Shown: one piece after another, positions 47,390 through 60,900 of the stretch
Layout: each line of letters begins with the position of its first letter
Position numbering within the stretch: position 1 is the stretch's first letter
Translations under genes and position numbers: made by a program
Notes under the pieces: model-generated
Database searches by the model: none
Seen by the model: only the letters and a program-made list of their open reading frames with translations
Told to the model about the DNA's origin: nothing
Origin: Sporothrix humicola
Lineage: Eukaryota > Ascomycota > Sordariomycetes > Ophiostomatales > Ophiostomataceae
Direction of reading: 5' to 3'
Length of the DNA stretch: 64,000 nucleotides
Assembly: GCA_021396245.1 (NCBI GenBank)
Contig: WNYE01000009.1
Location: 124,001-188,000, forward strand

Positions 47390-50159
47390 GTTGTGCTTCT
47401 CAGGAACGAAAGTGGCTGCCAATAGGTGGTACTGAATAGAGGTTACTTTCCTTTGTGACAGCCGAGATGAAAAGGTTTGCAAAAGATGAGGCTAAGGTGA
47501 AAAAAATAAGAGGGAAAATCAAGATGGACAGATTAGGAAGGAACCACGAGAGCCACGTTGTACTGCAAGAAATGATGTAAATAAAGCAAAACCCCGCCAA
47601 AGAGACAAACTAAGAGTGCTAAATAGCCACGCCTCGCAAAGAGGATGAGTTGCAAAAGAAAAGTTCAATGTGCAGATCGAGAACAAAGAAAGACGAGGGG
47701 TCCGGGTGACTTATATGTCCGAATGAACAGCCCATCGGAGAGTCGGCGTAAACGTGTCGATCGATCAGAGAATATAGAAGCAATAAAAGCAATAAAAGCA
47801 CAGGCATCGAAATGAGTCGGAGAATCAAAGAGACACATGCCCAGCATCCATCTCGAGCAGGTCTCCGTCTCCGCCGTTGTATGAGTGGACAGTTTCCGGG
47901 ATCTGGCACCTGACAAGCATTGACAAAACAGAAATAAATAAAAGTCACTTGAGAACGGGGTACCTCGGATCAACGACTTGTTGACTCCTCACAATAATCA
48001 GAGAAATCGGGCTTGGTCCAGCCCTCATCCGGCCGTGAAATATCCCAAAGAGGGAAAGGAGAGAAAAATAAACTTTTATTGTGCCATGAGACATGCAGTC
48101 GTCCGCCCCAACGCCAACCACCAACAGCATTAAGATCAAGACAGACTCAAAATCCAGCCAGCCACGCGAGGCCAGGAAAGGTACGTAGTCGAGCGGATAA
48201 TGGAGCTTGGTGAAAGGAGGGGGAGAAGGCTGAAGAGCTCGTTGGTCGGTTTACGGGGAGTCGAGCTTGTCAAAGGAAAACAAGGGTGGCCGGCGTTGGA
48301 AAAGGCAATAAGTCGTAGTCTGTTAGTCAGTCAGGCCTTTAAGAGGTAGGCGACTGACAGGGGACTAGGGGCCAAGCTGGCGGCGAAGAAAAGAACGAGA
48401 AAAGAACGAGCATCGAGCTTCCTGTTAGTGTCCGTCTTCTTGCTTCTCCAAAGGCTCCAAGGCCCCAACTGCGGTCTTGGCACGGAGGACATGTGCATGT
48501 GGATAGTAGGCAGGTGTAAGTCGGAGTGGGACCATAACAAGTGCAAAAAGAGGAGAGAGGTCGACATGAGGCGACATATTAGGGAACAGCGATGCCGTGT
48601 AACTGAGGGTGTGAAGACACTTCAGTTTGGCCACAAGGGTAAAAACGCCATGGGAATGGGCAGCTAAACGGGAAACAGGAAATTAGGAGAAACGAGAAAC
48701 AAGACAGCTCATGTTCGGTGGGAAAGGGATCTCTTTTGTCTAAAAAAAAGAGGACAAGGGAAGAGGATCTGTGGAAGTGAGATTCGTGTAACAGAATGGA
48801 CGCGGACGATAGGCCCAACTCCAGGGGACAGGAGAGGAGCATTGTCCACAGAATGGCGGTAGAGAAACAGAAGAGACACAGAAGCACAAAGACGAGGAGC
48901 ACAGAAGTACAGAAGCACAGAAACATAGAAACACAAGAGTTGACAGCACAACATCCAGGAAGCTGCCGGGTCTAGGTTTGGGTCTGGGTACGAGGCCGTT
49001 GGACAAGGGAGCGAACGATTTCCGGTTTCCTCTCCTATCCGGCCGCGGCAAGCGAGGAACTTGTGAGATATTGAGAAACCTGCGAGAGACAATGGAATCA
49101 AGGAAAATAAACAGGCTCCAGAGGCCAGAACGATTCGACCGAGAAGGGAAGAGAGCTAAGGCTAGGAAAAGAAACCAGGAAAAGAAGCATAACGGAGAAG
49201 ACTAACCGATCCACTTTGTTGCTTTTGTGGAGGAGGGGCTCTTCGTCGGGGAAGAAGCTTGCGAAAGCGAGAATCCGTTTCGATGTTGAGGAGTGTCGCC
49301 AACAAGTGTCGTTTTGCTTTTTTCTTTATATCGTAAATCGTCCAACCACAGTCCGAGAAAGATGCATCTTGTAAAAGAAGTTGAAAAGTGACGACTAAAG
49401 AGGGAGGGGGAAATCGGGGGAAATGTTGATGCTGAGTGGCCAATGAGGAAGGAGGTGCACAAGGCTAGCTGCGGCAAGGAGCCAACTGCGTCTAAAGTAA
49501 AGCTCCCGTTGGGAGCTGAAAGGAAAGTGCGTTCTGAGGTGCATTGCGAGCTGCATTCACAGGTGCATTCACAGTTGCATGCCGGAGAGGGACAGGGGTT
49601 TGGGGGCCAGAAGCAGCGACCGGTGGTTGTTAGAGACAGAACACTGAGAACGCTCAAAATGGAAGGCGGTGACCGTGCTGTTGGCGGCAAGGTGGAATTG
49701 AGTTCGGTGGGGTTCCACTAAAAAAGTTGATTTCGCCGGCCGACGTGGGAGGGAAGGAACGACGACATGAACGACCAGCGAACAGAAAAGGAAGGAAAGA
49801 TTGTTTCAGAATCTGAAGAGGGAAGGAAGAGACAATAAAGGAAGAAACGGAAAGAGATCTAATTGAGGAAACAACGATCGGAAAGCGGACTTCCAACTTT
49901 ACGTGGGCCACCGTTCAACGTGCAGACGCACTTCCACCTGCAAGCCACGAAGCAAAACAGCATCTCTCATCCTCTCTCTCGCACTGCATGCACAACAACT
50001 GAGAGGGGCCGCATCTTTGATAAGCTCTTACACAACACTCGCATATACTGGCGTTCTTTTCGGTGTAACAGAACAAAAACGGCATCGACGACCACTTTGT
50101 TGAAAGAGCCAAGCAGTCAACGGCATACCCACGCATCGACATCAACACACGCCCTACCC
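47390..50159. other. 2.8-kb purine-rich intergenic region
   Basis: Between the divergent starts of the monooxygenase and HPM1 genes. Almost the whole block from ~47450 to ~49880 is purine-rich on +, with AGAAGCACAGA-like short repetitions around 48880-48940 and imperfect TGCATTCAC repetitions around 49540-49580. It could be a long minus-strand leader or a non-coding transcript. No open frame with domain character. Confidence 0.45.
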
Positions 50160-51498
50160 ATGGCTTCCTTTTCATTTTCCTTTTCTGGGGACGATATCGA
50201 GGAAGACGGTTTCGCCACCGTACCCCAAGAGTCCTCGGGTCTGCAGATCCAGCAAAGCCAGGATGCAGCCGCCACACCAGCAGCCAGTGCCTTCCCAGTC
50301 CAGGGCAAGCCACAGCTGCCACCGCAACGCCACGACATCAAGGAGATGCTGTCCAAGCTGCCGTCCAAGATCGCCTACAGCCTCTTGGACGTGACACTTG
50401 ATGGTCGTGCAGCAGAAGAGGAGGCACCTCGGGAAGCACCGTTCCGGATACGGCTGCCTCGGCGCGAGCTTTGGGACGTCAAGGTCCAACTGATGGCCGA
50501 AGAGGATGACGAGGAGGGCGGCGGTGACAGCAACACCAACGGTAGCGGCGAGCTAGCTCCCGGCCTTGGCACCCACGATGTCAAGACGGGCATCTACGAG
50601 GGCGGCTTCAAGAGCTGGGAGAGCAGTGTCGACCTGGTCAAGGTTCTGCTGCAACCACCGCCGACGGCGGACGACTCATCGTCAACGCCAGCACCATCCA
50701 ACGTGGCAGGCACTGTCCTCCTAAAGGACGGCCCTGCCCATGTAATTGAGGTATGTATCCTATCCTGTGTGTTTTCTTCTATCCCATATAGTCTCCAGAA
50801 TACTAACAACTGGCCAGCTTGGCTGTGGTACGGCACTGCCGTCTCTGGCCCTCTTCCACTGGGCCTGCGCAACGTCAAGTCCAGCCGGCAAGGCCAAGAG
50901 AAGCCACCCGCTCTCCATCACCGTCGCCGACTACAATCCCAGCGTCCTGTACCTGGTCACGCTGCCCAACTTCCTCTTGACCTGGGCTCTCCAGCAGCGG
51001 GACGCCAGCCCCCTGCTCCAGCAAGCTCTGTCCATAGACGAGGACGGCGACGACGACAATGGCGAGCTCGAGCTGACCGACGAGGTCAAGGACGCCTTTG
51101 TGACCTACCTGGCCTCGGCCGATATCACTCTGTCGTTCCTGTCGGGCGGTTGGTCGGCCGAGTTTGTCGACCTCTTGTACGACAACCCCTCGACAACAAA
51201 CGACAAGCCGGCACCCGCCCACACACTGGTCCTCGGCGCTGAGACCATCTACTCACCGTTTGCCCTCGAGGCCTTTAGCGTGACCCTTTTGTCGATTCTG
51301 CGCCGCGAGGGAGGTGACAGCCAGGAAACCAGCCCGGTGTCCGCGTCGGCCATCATCGGCGCCAAGAAGCTCTACTTTGGCGTTGGCGGCTCGCTCGACG
51401 ACTTTGTCCAGCGCATGCGCGACTCCGGTGCCACTGTCAACGAGCTGCGGGAGGAGGCCGACGGCGTGCGGCGTGGTGTCGTCCAGTGTCTGTTGTGA
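50160..51498 (+). CDS. HPM1: Protein-histidine N-methyltransferase HPM1 (METTL18 type)
   Basis: Two exons, join(50160..50750, 50818..51498), 423 residues; the 67-bp intron has donor GTATGT and acceptor CAG and lies exactly before the S-adenosylmethionine-binding motif. Hpm1 in yeast methylates a histidine of ribosomal protein uL3 (Rpl3) and affects 60S assembly. Family marks: the N-terminal SFSFSGDDIEED stretch, KLPSKIAYSLLDV, the segment around GGFKSWESSVDLV, motif I as IELGCGTALPSL (~196-207), motif II ITVADYNPSVLYLVTLPN, and the late GAETIYSPF. The linker before motif I is acidic and Ser/Pro-rich. The ATG at 50160 is the first of the conserved sequence. Confidence 0.9.
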
Positions 51499-52808
51499 AT
51501 GCGATGCAGTCCATCTGCTATTCCTACTTCTGACAAAACTGATGACGGGAGACAGCTCCGGTCTCCCGGAAGATCCTGCGCCGCCCCCTCTAGGAGGTCG
51601 CTTGGACTTTTGGCCTCGATCTCGACTCGATCTTTATCTCGCCCGGGCTTCAGTTGATGCGCCAGTAACTGCCGGTTTCATATTTCCCTGGAAATGCAAT
51701 TGTGCAGATGGGTCCATCGACCGTGCTATGACGGGCAGTCGAGGTCCGCGCCTCCACGTTCATCCAGGACTGTCTCCGTTTGGACAATTCTGTGCGCGAA
51801 TTATTGCATGCACTGGTCTTATATATACAATTGCCATTTGGCTCGTCATGTCGCTTCTTATCTGCTGCTCACCATCTCGTTTCATGTTTGTTACCCGCAA
51901 TAAGAATCACTCTTTGTCCATTGAGCCCTGGGAAATATGCATTCAAGCATTGACTGTTCCCTATAAACGACTCTAGAATAGACATTTGCGTATAGATTCA
52001 TATAAACAATAATTACAAGACTCCGAGAACCTGTCTTGGTGAAGGCAATATATTTGCGACATGAGCGACGCCGAAATTGATGGACAAGTGACGATACTTC
52101 GCATCTCGAAAAACAAAATGGCATCCATCTCCCAATCTCCTACGGATAGCCCTGTTCCGAAATGGGAGATAAGAACCTTCATTTTTCCAATAGCTTTTCA
52201 ATTACAGAGGCACATCTAGATCTCTTTTTGAAACATCGGAGCGCCGATGATGGTCTTTTTTCAGACATGGCATTGCGTCGATCATCGCTGGTGGTCTGCC
52301 GATTGCGATCCTCTCTTTTCTGTTCCCTTTGTGTGTACTTGTGTGTGCTTCTCGGCCTCGCCTTGAAACGTGAGTGTTTGGCTGGTGGAGAGTGTTTAAA
52401 GCAGTTGTTGTAGTGGATTTGAAAGAAAATCAACATTGGTACTGTACTTTCTTCAGGCATCGCCATTTGTAGCGTTTATTTGTGGCATTTACACCACCGG
52501 TACTTTTACTTGAAGAATCATGGAAATGCAAGATTAGGTCAGAAGTATACAAGCCAAAGAATAATGTAAAGAAGTACTGTTTCTGTACGATACCTCTAGA
52601 TATGGCTGTTTGAATCCAGAGCTATTTCATCTTTTGCGACCTCAAGCCTTCTCGGTCCACACGTCTAAGAATAGTTGATATTTCGAGATGTCTTTTCGTT
52701 GTCTTTTTGTCATTTTCTTTTCTGTGTTGTTGTGCGTAGAAAGTACATTTTTTGTACCATGTTTTTGTTTTAGTTTGAATTTCTCGCATCATGCTTTCTT
52801 TTTTTCTA

Positions 52809-52822
52809 TTTTTTTTTTTTTT
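52809..52822. repeat. Poly(T)14 tract
   Basis: Run of 14 T in AT-rich non-coding DNA, preceded by another T-rich stretch. Confidence 0.85.
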
Positions 52823-55800
52823 AAGAAAAATGCACATCAATTAAAAACATCATAATCATGACACCCACATCTTCAATATTCAAAGTTTTTACGAGATCTT
52901 GCAGCAGTCCAATGCAACCATCTTTCTAGACCGGGCGTCCTCCGCGAGAACATCAAAAAGTTGGCTGTGAGGGGAACGCGTAAAAAGTTGTCGAAAAGAG
53001 AGGGTTGCATCACAGAGGCACAACCACCCGAATGGGGAAACAAGGCACGGAATACGTCGTTGATATTCACTGTGCATACGCACCGGTTTTTTTCTTTCAT
53101 CCTCTCTCTTCATGCATGCACTATGCACAATTGACGAAAAACTAACAAAGCATTTCGCCCGAAGAGATTTTTTTGTCAATCTACCGGAGTATTGTCGCTG
53201 CCTGGTTGAACTTCGTGATGAGAGGCGCCAATGCAACCAATGCGACGATGGATGAGAAGAAGGATGACGGCGTAGTTTTTTGTGTCTTGGTTCTTGGTCT
53301 TCTTGGTCGACTTGCGTAAATAGTTCAGCCACACCACCTTGACAACGCCCGACAGCTGCCAAGGCCAGCCACATATATTGTTACGAGGCTGGAATTGTGA
53401 CAATTTTGCATGTTGAACGTCGTCCTGTTTGCACAATGCTATTTTTACTTTTCTGCGACATCGACGGCAGTGGTCTGGAATGTTTTGTCAAAATGCAGGC
53501 GCGCCAACATCTGAAAGGAGGGGTGTGACTAAGGATCGTTGGGACACAACCGGCGCCCTGCATGTCGACTGTTTTGGTGAAGTAACCGCATCTTTTACTC
53601 TTTTTGTTGTACCTCATGCTTTCCTATTTTCCCATTTGACGCCGACAGCGAACTCGTTAGACAATGAGCGTCACTCGCTATTTGCAGTGTCCGACAAAAC
53701 CACTGAAAAATGAGTCCCAAAACGTGACGTCGAACTTGGCACGTCTTTGGAGATGCAGGGCCGTACAGAACCTGAGAGCATAGAAGAAGATCTGACAGCT
53801 CTGGCCTTGTTTACTGTTGCACTGAGTGTTTGGAGGCCCTCTTGGCGGTCTTTGCAACAACGTCATTTCTTGTAGCGAGGCTGGTGACTGAGGCTCGAGG
53901 CCTTTCTTAATATATCTCCCAGCGGCCCATAAAAAAAACGATGTGCCAAAAGGAAGAAACCGGCCGTCATGCGTTTCAGTGTGCAGGGAAACCTGCCCAG
54001 ACCATATTGGATAGAAAGTGGACGGCACGGCTGGGCATCCCGCTTGCCGCAGGTTGAACCTTTTTTTACGTCTCTTGGGTGTCGAGGGTGTGTCTCTTGG
54101 ACGGTTCTTTTCATATTCTCGACATTGTCATTTTCTGGTTGGTTTTCCTTGCTCATGTGCCGCTCGTTGGTCCACGGAGAAAATATTGCCTTGGCAATAT
54201 GCACTCCTCTGGCGTGGGCGAGAGTGGGCAAGTAGGAAGATGGGGTGAGCACAATACCCCAGCTCTAAGCTGTTGGCGATGCAATCGAATCCTCGAGACC
54301 GATGGCGTAGTCAGTAGTTGGGATGTAAAGTGGTCTGGCGTGCCAGTCGACGTAGGTCGTATTCAAAATTCAAACCAACCTGTGGCAAAGGGCCGAACGA
54401 GATCGGGGCTTCTTCTTGGTCACATCGGCTTCTCCTGATCGTTTTATCGTCTTCTCTTGTTGCGTTCCGCCATAGCCGTGAGTTGCATTTTCCACTTTCC
54501 ATTTTCCTCCGCCCTTTGAACGCTTGAATAGGAAAAGGAAAAAGAGAAAAGTGCATCGAGAAAAAACAATGAACCCAAGAATAGAAGCAAACTAGTTGAA
54601 AATTGTTTTAGTGAAAGCATCGTCGAAAAACCCAGTTGCTGCTTTCGCCTTTCAACAGGGCTCGAGAATCGAACAGGGCCAGCGGGAGTTGCCACTGGAA
54701 GTGGCTTGGCATGAAATATGCAAGGAACACCTCTCTCTTGCCCACACACACCACACCACTCACAGCACACTTTTTTGTTTCCTTTCTCCTCCACTCCCAT
54801 CTGTTCTTTGGGTTCTTTTGCCCTTTTCACTCCTCTCTCCAGCCAGGACGAACTGCGCCAGAGCTAATTTATCGGAGAGCTAGGCTGGATCGAGGCCTGG
54901 CCGGTGGAGATGGACAGGGGCTGGGTCTGCATTAGCGTGCTCGCCAGGGGGTGCGTTCTTGTTCTTGTTCTTTTCTGTCTTTTTGTTTTCTGTCATGGAG
55001 AGAGAAAAAAAGAGACAGTCAACTGGACTGGAAGTCGGTCGTGAGATGTTGCCATTTGCTTGTTCTCAGGCTCGTCAGGCAAGACGACGAGTAATTTTGT
55101 GGAAATATAGGGCCCGCCTGTCTCGTTGATTTGCCATTTCATCTTGTCATTTTGGCCACCACGATATGACCCATATCGGATTCAAAAATCGCTCCACGTT
55201 CAATTAACTGGTTGCTGGGGCCCCTGGCAGTTTTCTTCTGGAGGATTCTGGACAAGCTCTCATGACAGCCCACACAGTCCACAAGTCCACAGTGCTCCGT
55301 AGCACCCCGGTCGGGTTTGTTGCGTTCGCTTCGATCGCGGGCATCGCGAAAGACGAAAAAAGGACAGGCCCTGCTCAACAGGCCCTGGCAATGTTGGCAG
55401 CACTGGCATGCCTCGCCCTCTGGGCACTGGCTGTCAGCAAGATATTCCCGTCCCCGTGCGCTGTTCCCGCCCATCGATGCCCTGTTTTTCGCGTTTCCGG
55501 TAGGACAGTGCACCCGTGAGCCGACGATACAGAGGGAAAAAGAGGATCAGATTCAGGATGCTGAGCTCCGCTGAGATGGAGGGATGGGGAAGGAAGACGC
55601 GATTCCTGTGAGATTCGATGATCAGCACTGATGCCTCTCTCCGTCGGGACGCCAAGCAATTTCCTCGATTTTGTAGATTTGTCGATTTTGGGCTGGGCAA
55701 AGCACTCGGGACTGAATGTCGTCCTGACAAAATACGGGTCTGGAATCTGGACTTTCATCCCTTTGAACGTCTTTGTCTTTCCGAGAGGTCTCTGTTATTT

Positions 55801-57459
55801 CGTGTTCTTGGCCACCTAGCGATTCTAGGCCCTATTTTGCGTGCTTTTCTGTCTTAGACTCTTGGAGTCTTAACTATGGTCTTGGTGTCAGTTTTGAACC
55901 CTCTTGAGCCTCTGAACCCCTTTCTTTGGCGTGTCTGCACCTGTCAGTCACACATCTCGCCACCAACTTGAGCGCTGATCGCTCGACGCGCCGGTCCTCT
56001 TGTGCAGCTCGGCGCCAGGATGCCCAGCCAGGGCCAGACAGAGCCCAGGCACGCAGCTGCTCTTGGAGACTCTCCTTTGGAGTAGGTGAGAGCGGATATC
56101 ACTGGAATATCAGTGATGTGCACTGCAGCTCGCACGCGTCGCTGCTGCAAGCTGCTGCTTCCCTGCGCTCTTCAGCGTGCTAAAAAGTTTGTTTGCTGGG
56201 TCGGCAGAGGCACTTTCTCCAATGCACATCGCAATGCTGGCGAGAATACGAGTTGCTGTGTGGTATCGGGTACAAAAATCTGACAATAAGTCGCGCCAGT
56301 GAAGCACACCTTTGAGGCTGGTGGCCACACACAAAATATGCTTACAACTTTGTGTTCTCAGGGGAAAGGACCGCCGTGTAACTGGAGAAAGCGCAGCCGC
56401 TCTTGTCGCCGATTGCTCTTTCCTTCTAGGGCGCACTTTGTTCTATTTTCGACGTATTTTGTTACAGATGGAGCACTCGCTGGCATTCCCATTCTCAATA
56501 TCTCGGTCGCACTGGCCTTGCTTGACCAAGTTTTGTATTCTTTCCTTGACTTTTGCATAGAAAGCACCTGGAGTCGTAACATCGAGGCAGGTGCAACCCG
56601 CTCAATTGTCTGGAAAACCTGTCTGCCAATGACATAATTGCAGGAAGCCGCGACCTGCAACCTGTCCACGCACAGGGGTGCAGTGACATGCTCCTGCCAG
56701 AAGATGTCGCAGTGCATCTCCCAGAGGGTGGGAATGATGGGTAGGGAAAGAGCATTGCGCGTCCATATCCCATGCTTTCTAGGCGCACTGGCCAGATGCA
56801 GACGCCATCGTTGTACCCCGTACATCACAGCTACTTTTGGTGCAGGGTGGGTCCAGCCGTTGCTGTGTCTGGGTTAGCGCAGGCCCCAGCTCGGTACCTT
56901 GTGCCCTGGAGACTGCAAAATACTGAGGACTGAGAGATGAGCGCCGCGAGCAACCCAAGCTGCCCCCTGTTTTTGTATTTATTTATTTCCTCCATTTTAT
57001 TTTTCATTTTATTCGGCCCCATCACAAGCGGCCAGGCCAGGCCCACGAAAGGGGAAGGAACGGACGGGGGGTGTGCCTGGCCCATGCCCTCCGCGCGCTC
57101 CACGATGACCACCACCATATTCACACACACCTCTTGCCCTCTTTTGCTCATGTTTGCACCTTTGCACCTTCCCTCTCTCCCCCATGCGCCGCCCATTTCA
57201 TTGCCAAGGAAAATTCTTCTTTCCTGCTTTTGCGTCTTTCCGCTTCGAACTTGCCTCTTTTCTCTAGTCGCCCTAGCAAAGCTCCTCCCCTCAAGACTGC
57301 ATTCCGTCCGGCTTATTTTAATACCACAGATCTCGTCCTCTCCTTCCCTTGACTCCTTCCTTTTTCTTTCCCTTCCTTCCTTCTCCTCTTTTTTGCTCCT
57401 CTTTCTGTTTCTGCATCGTCAACTTCACAATCGTTCAACGACTTTACGTCTTAATTCTT

Positions 57460-57997
57460 GTAAGTGTTTATGTTGCCTCGATACGTTTCTGCCCTTTGGT
57501 CGTTTTCTCGACACAACAAACGCTCGCGCCTCGCCCATCCCGTTGCTCGTGCCTCCTGACCAATCCTCTCCTTTTGTTTCTTGCGCGCATCATTCTCCGT
57601 TCAGCCTCAGCCTTCACAAACATTCAGCCCTTCAAGCCCCTGCGGCGGCTTCGGAATCCCCCTTCTTCTCTTTTTTGCCTGTTCACTCCAAAGCGTGTGC
57701 TTGTCTCGGATTGGAACAAAACACAAAACAACACTTTCCCGCCTGGCCCAGCTTGCGTCCTGCTACGTCCGTTGCGCGTCCCATTCTCAGAGATTCTTTG
57801 GTCGTGCATTCCAGCCGGCGCCCGTCCTTCTAGAATTGCATTCTCTTCTGCACATCCCTTTTGTTTTCTTTCTTTCCTCCTTTCGTTTTTGCTCTTTTTG
57901 CTCTCTTCACTCTTTTACACGTCTTCAATCCACTTCCAAACGCTTGCTCGATCTTCACTTTGAATTTCCTTGTCTTGGCACATTTCTCTAACATCAG
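57460..57997 (+). other. Candidate 5' UTR intron of the wall-protein gene
   Basis: GTAAGT donor at 57460 and the combined branch/acceptor CTCTAACATCAG ending at 57997, followed by a 157-base leader exon up to the ATG at 58155. It would be 538 bp. Based on splice signals only. Confidence 0.4.
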
Positions 57998-58154
57998 ATT
58001 TTCCTCGTGGCTCTACAGCATACAAACTTTCTAGTCTCTCGTTCAACTTAATCTTCTTGATCTTTACAACTTTTTTCTCGACGACCATTTTAATATCACC
58101 ACTTTATCTTTCTTCAGCCACTCGCTACCTTTTTACACACAACCTACATTCAAA

Positions 58155-58928
58155 ATGAAGTTCGCCATTGCCTCCGTTTTCGCCGCCCTGGCCGCCACGG
58201 TCGCCGCTGTCCCGGCTTTCACCAACTCCAACTTCGATGTCGTTCCCGGCTCGACCTTCACCCTGACCTGGGGCAACGCCACCGGCCCTGTCACCATCTA
58301 CCTGGCCACCGGCACCGCCGACGATCTGAAGAAGGTCGAGGCTATTGACTGTATGTTTATACCGACGGCTAGATTTGATTTTGAAATGGAATTGAGCAAC
58401 CGCTAACATCCCTAGCCAACGACTCGAGCGGCAGCTTCACCTGGACTGTCCCGACCACCCTGGTTTCGGGCAACTACGCTTTCGAGATCACCGACTCGAC
58501 TGGCACCAACTACAGCAAGCTGTTCGCCCTGACCGGTACCGGCTCTGCCTCGGCTTCCGCCTCGACCGCCAGCTCCACTGCCGCCTCCTCGAGCGCCGCC
58601 TCGTCCTCTGCTGCCACCTCTTCGTCTTCGTCTGAGTCTTCGTCTGAGTCCACCACGACCACCTCGTCTTCGTCGTCCAAGACCACCCACCTGACCACGA
58701 CCACCGGCTCCAACTCGACCACCACCGCCACGAAGAGTGAGTTCACAATGCTCTCGAGCTAACTTTTGATTTTGAGACCTTGACTAACACATTGTAGCTT
58801 CCACGACTGGCACCAAGCCTACCACCTCGGCCACCACCGTCCCTGCCAACACCAACAACGGCCCCCAGGCCAAGTCGCCCCTGGCTTTCGTCCTGGTCAC
58901 CGTTGCTGCACTGCTGTACTTCAACTAA
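58155..58928 (+). CDS. Ser/Thr-rich GPI-anchored wall protein with Kre9/Knh-like domain
   Basis: Three exons, join(58155..58350, 58416..58736, 58798..58928), 215 residues; introns of 65 and 61 bp with GTATGT and GTGAGT donors. A signal peptide (MKFAIASVFAALAATVAA) is followed by a ~85-residue domain: PAFTNSNFDVVPGSTFTLTW, then GPVTIYLATG, FTWTVP and the GNYAFEITDSTGTNYS strand, the pattern of the fungal Kre9/Knh1-like extracellular domain. Residues ~110-190 are Ser/Thr-rich, a heavily O-glycosylated spacer. The C-terminus is a hydrophobic GPI signal ending LVTVAALLYFN. Such proteins sit at the plasma membrane or cell wall; a precise role is unknown. The ~1-kb pyrimidine-rich leader suggests strong expression. 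Confidence 0.9.
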
Positions 58929-60900
58929 GCGACATGATGGGCTAGCGCCTGTTTGTGTTTCTTTGTTTGTTTTGCAGTTTTGATGTTCATATTCTTTCAT
59001 TTACTCAGGGTTTTCTCTCATTTACGTCGTGGATTTTCTTTGAAGAAAGCATGGGAAAAGATGGATGACAGGTTATTTTTTTATTTACTTCTTTTGGGTT
59101 TCACATATGAACCTGGACCCCTTACTACCCCGACTTAATATTTTTGCAAATACACAAACCATACAAGCAGGAATTCTGAGTAGATGTTGAAATTCGGACT
59201 GTTTTTTTTTTTTTTTGACACCACTTTTGTACCTCTCTCAGTTCCGCTCTCTGTCTGCTTTGATATTCTGTCACCTTTTTATTCTTTCTTCTCTCACACT
59301 TTTGATTTTTGGTTCTTCACGTCAAGCCATGACATGGCGATAGGCAGCCAGACCTAATAGCATTGTAATTTGGATTTCTTTCGTTCACTCCTTTTCTCCT
59401 CATTTACTCAATCAATGATACATCATATCCTTCTCTAAATCTGCATCCTTCTCGGTTCGAGTGAAACGCGTCTCGTTGGTGTCTATCAACGACTGCCTGT
59501 CCGGTGATGTCTTGACGTCTTTTTCGTTGTCTTGTTGTCTTTTTGTCTTGACGCATCATGTCTCGATTCGCCTCGATGCCAGGGCCCGCCGTCGTTGCCC
59601 GTTGCTTGTTTGACGGGCGGCTCCACTCGACGGCATATTCCAAGCAAGGGATATGTACAGATACAGGCCTGTGTGCCCGATCATCGATGCAAGCCATGTG
59701 GCCTGCAGGGCCAGTGAATACACATAACACACACAAGCACAAAGTAATCGATGTACACGGAGAGTTTTTTTATGGTAGCCCCCTGCTCTTGTTTGACTTT
59801 TTGAATTTTTATTGAGCTCGTTTTGTGATTGGCAATCTGCCCCTGGTCTCTTCTGGCCTGTCTTGCCTTTTTTGTTGCCTCTTTGTGCTCTTGTTGCTAT
59901 TTTGTATTATTTCTCTATTATGGTTCGTTCAAATGTGTTAAGAGTTTGCAACGGGCCGTGGGGCGTCAAGAACATGAATATCCCAGCTGGGGGAGCACAA
60001 ACAAACCTCAAGAAGCACAAAATCCATAGACAATGTTTTTCTTGGGTCGTGTGCCCAGACATACAAAAGCACACACAAAAAAGCACAGAAAAACAAGAAT
60101 GATGGCGTTCTGGAGTAAAACTCCGTCTGTACGCCTGTACGACGCTGGGCCAATCTATCCAAAGCACATTGACAGGACGACGGCCGAGACCTTCTCAGAC
60201 CGACGCACGGCGTACAGAGCAGCACAAAAAGAAGACCAATCACCGCGAGACCGCAAGATACAGGGATACAGGACGCTGCAGTTTGCGAGGTGCATATGCA
60301 TCTATCGGCCTTTGTCCACAAGGCCCCAAAGACTGTTAATTATCAAGCGGCATCGGCATCGGCATTGCTGATATCAGCTGCAGGATCGCATAGTCGCAGG
60401 ATCGTGTGCTCTGTGAGTACAAGGCCGCGTATGCGTATGCGTGTATTTCACGCGTGTGCTGTGTATCGATGTGCTCATGAGGTGTACAACATGTTCAAGC
60501 AGACGAACCCAGAAGTAAACAAAGTTACTAAGACCAAACAACCAAAATACAAGGAAATTATTGCTATGCGCGTGCCATGTATTTTTTATCCCCCGTTCTC
60601 TCCTGTATGAATATAATTATATGATGTGCCTTTCCTCCGTCCAAGTTATTTTGTTGTCCGGAAAAACTGATTTTCGTAAAAGTCTATATGCCAAAGAATA
60701 AGAGAGAAACAAAAGCTCAAAAAATTAGGAGAAAACACAGGGTAGACAAATGTCATGGACGCCGTGAGATATGCCAAACAAATCAATGCAAAGCCGCGCC
60801 CATATTTCCAGAATGGGCGCTCAAAAAAAAAAAAACGAAAGAAACCAAATCTATAGGGGGGGAAGAGAAAGGGTGAATTAGGGGTGTGAGGTAGACGCGT
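58929..60900. other. Convergent 3' region without gene
   Basis: About 2 kb between the stops of the wall-protein gene and PTC7. AT-rich with a T15 run at 59202-59216. Open frames have no domain character. Confidence 0.45.
59202..59216. repeat. Poly(T)15 tract
   Basis: Run of 15 T about 270 bases after the wall-protein stop codon, in 3' flanking DNA. Confidence 0.85.

Larger units (their letters stand above)
51499..58154. other. 6.7-kb region without recognisable protein gene
   Basis: The longest gene-free stretch in the window. It has an AT-rich core (about 51900-53100, with T14 at 52809-52822), mixed sequence to ~56900, and then a ~1.1-kb pyrimidine-rich block that is almost certainly leader of the wall-protein gene at 58155. 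Open frames are short and without domain character. Non-coding RNA, long regulatory DNA, or a gene of very short exons remain possible. Confidence 0.4.
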
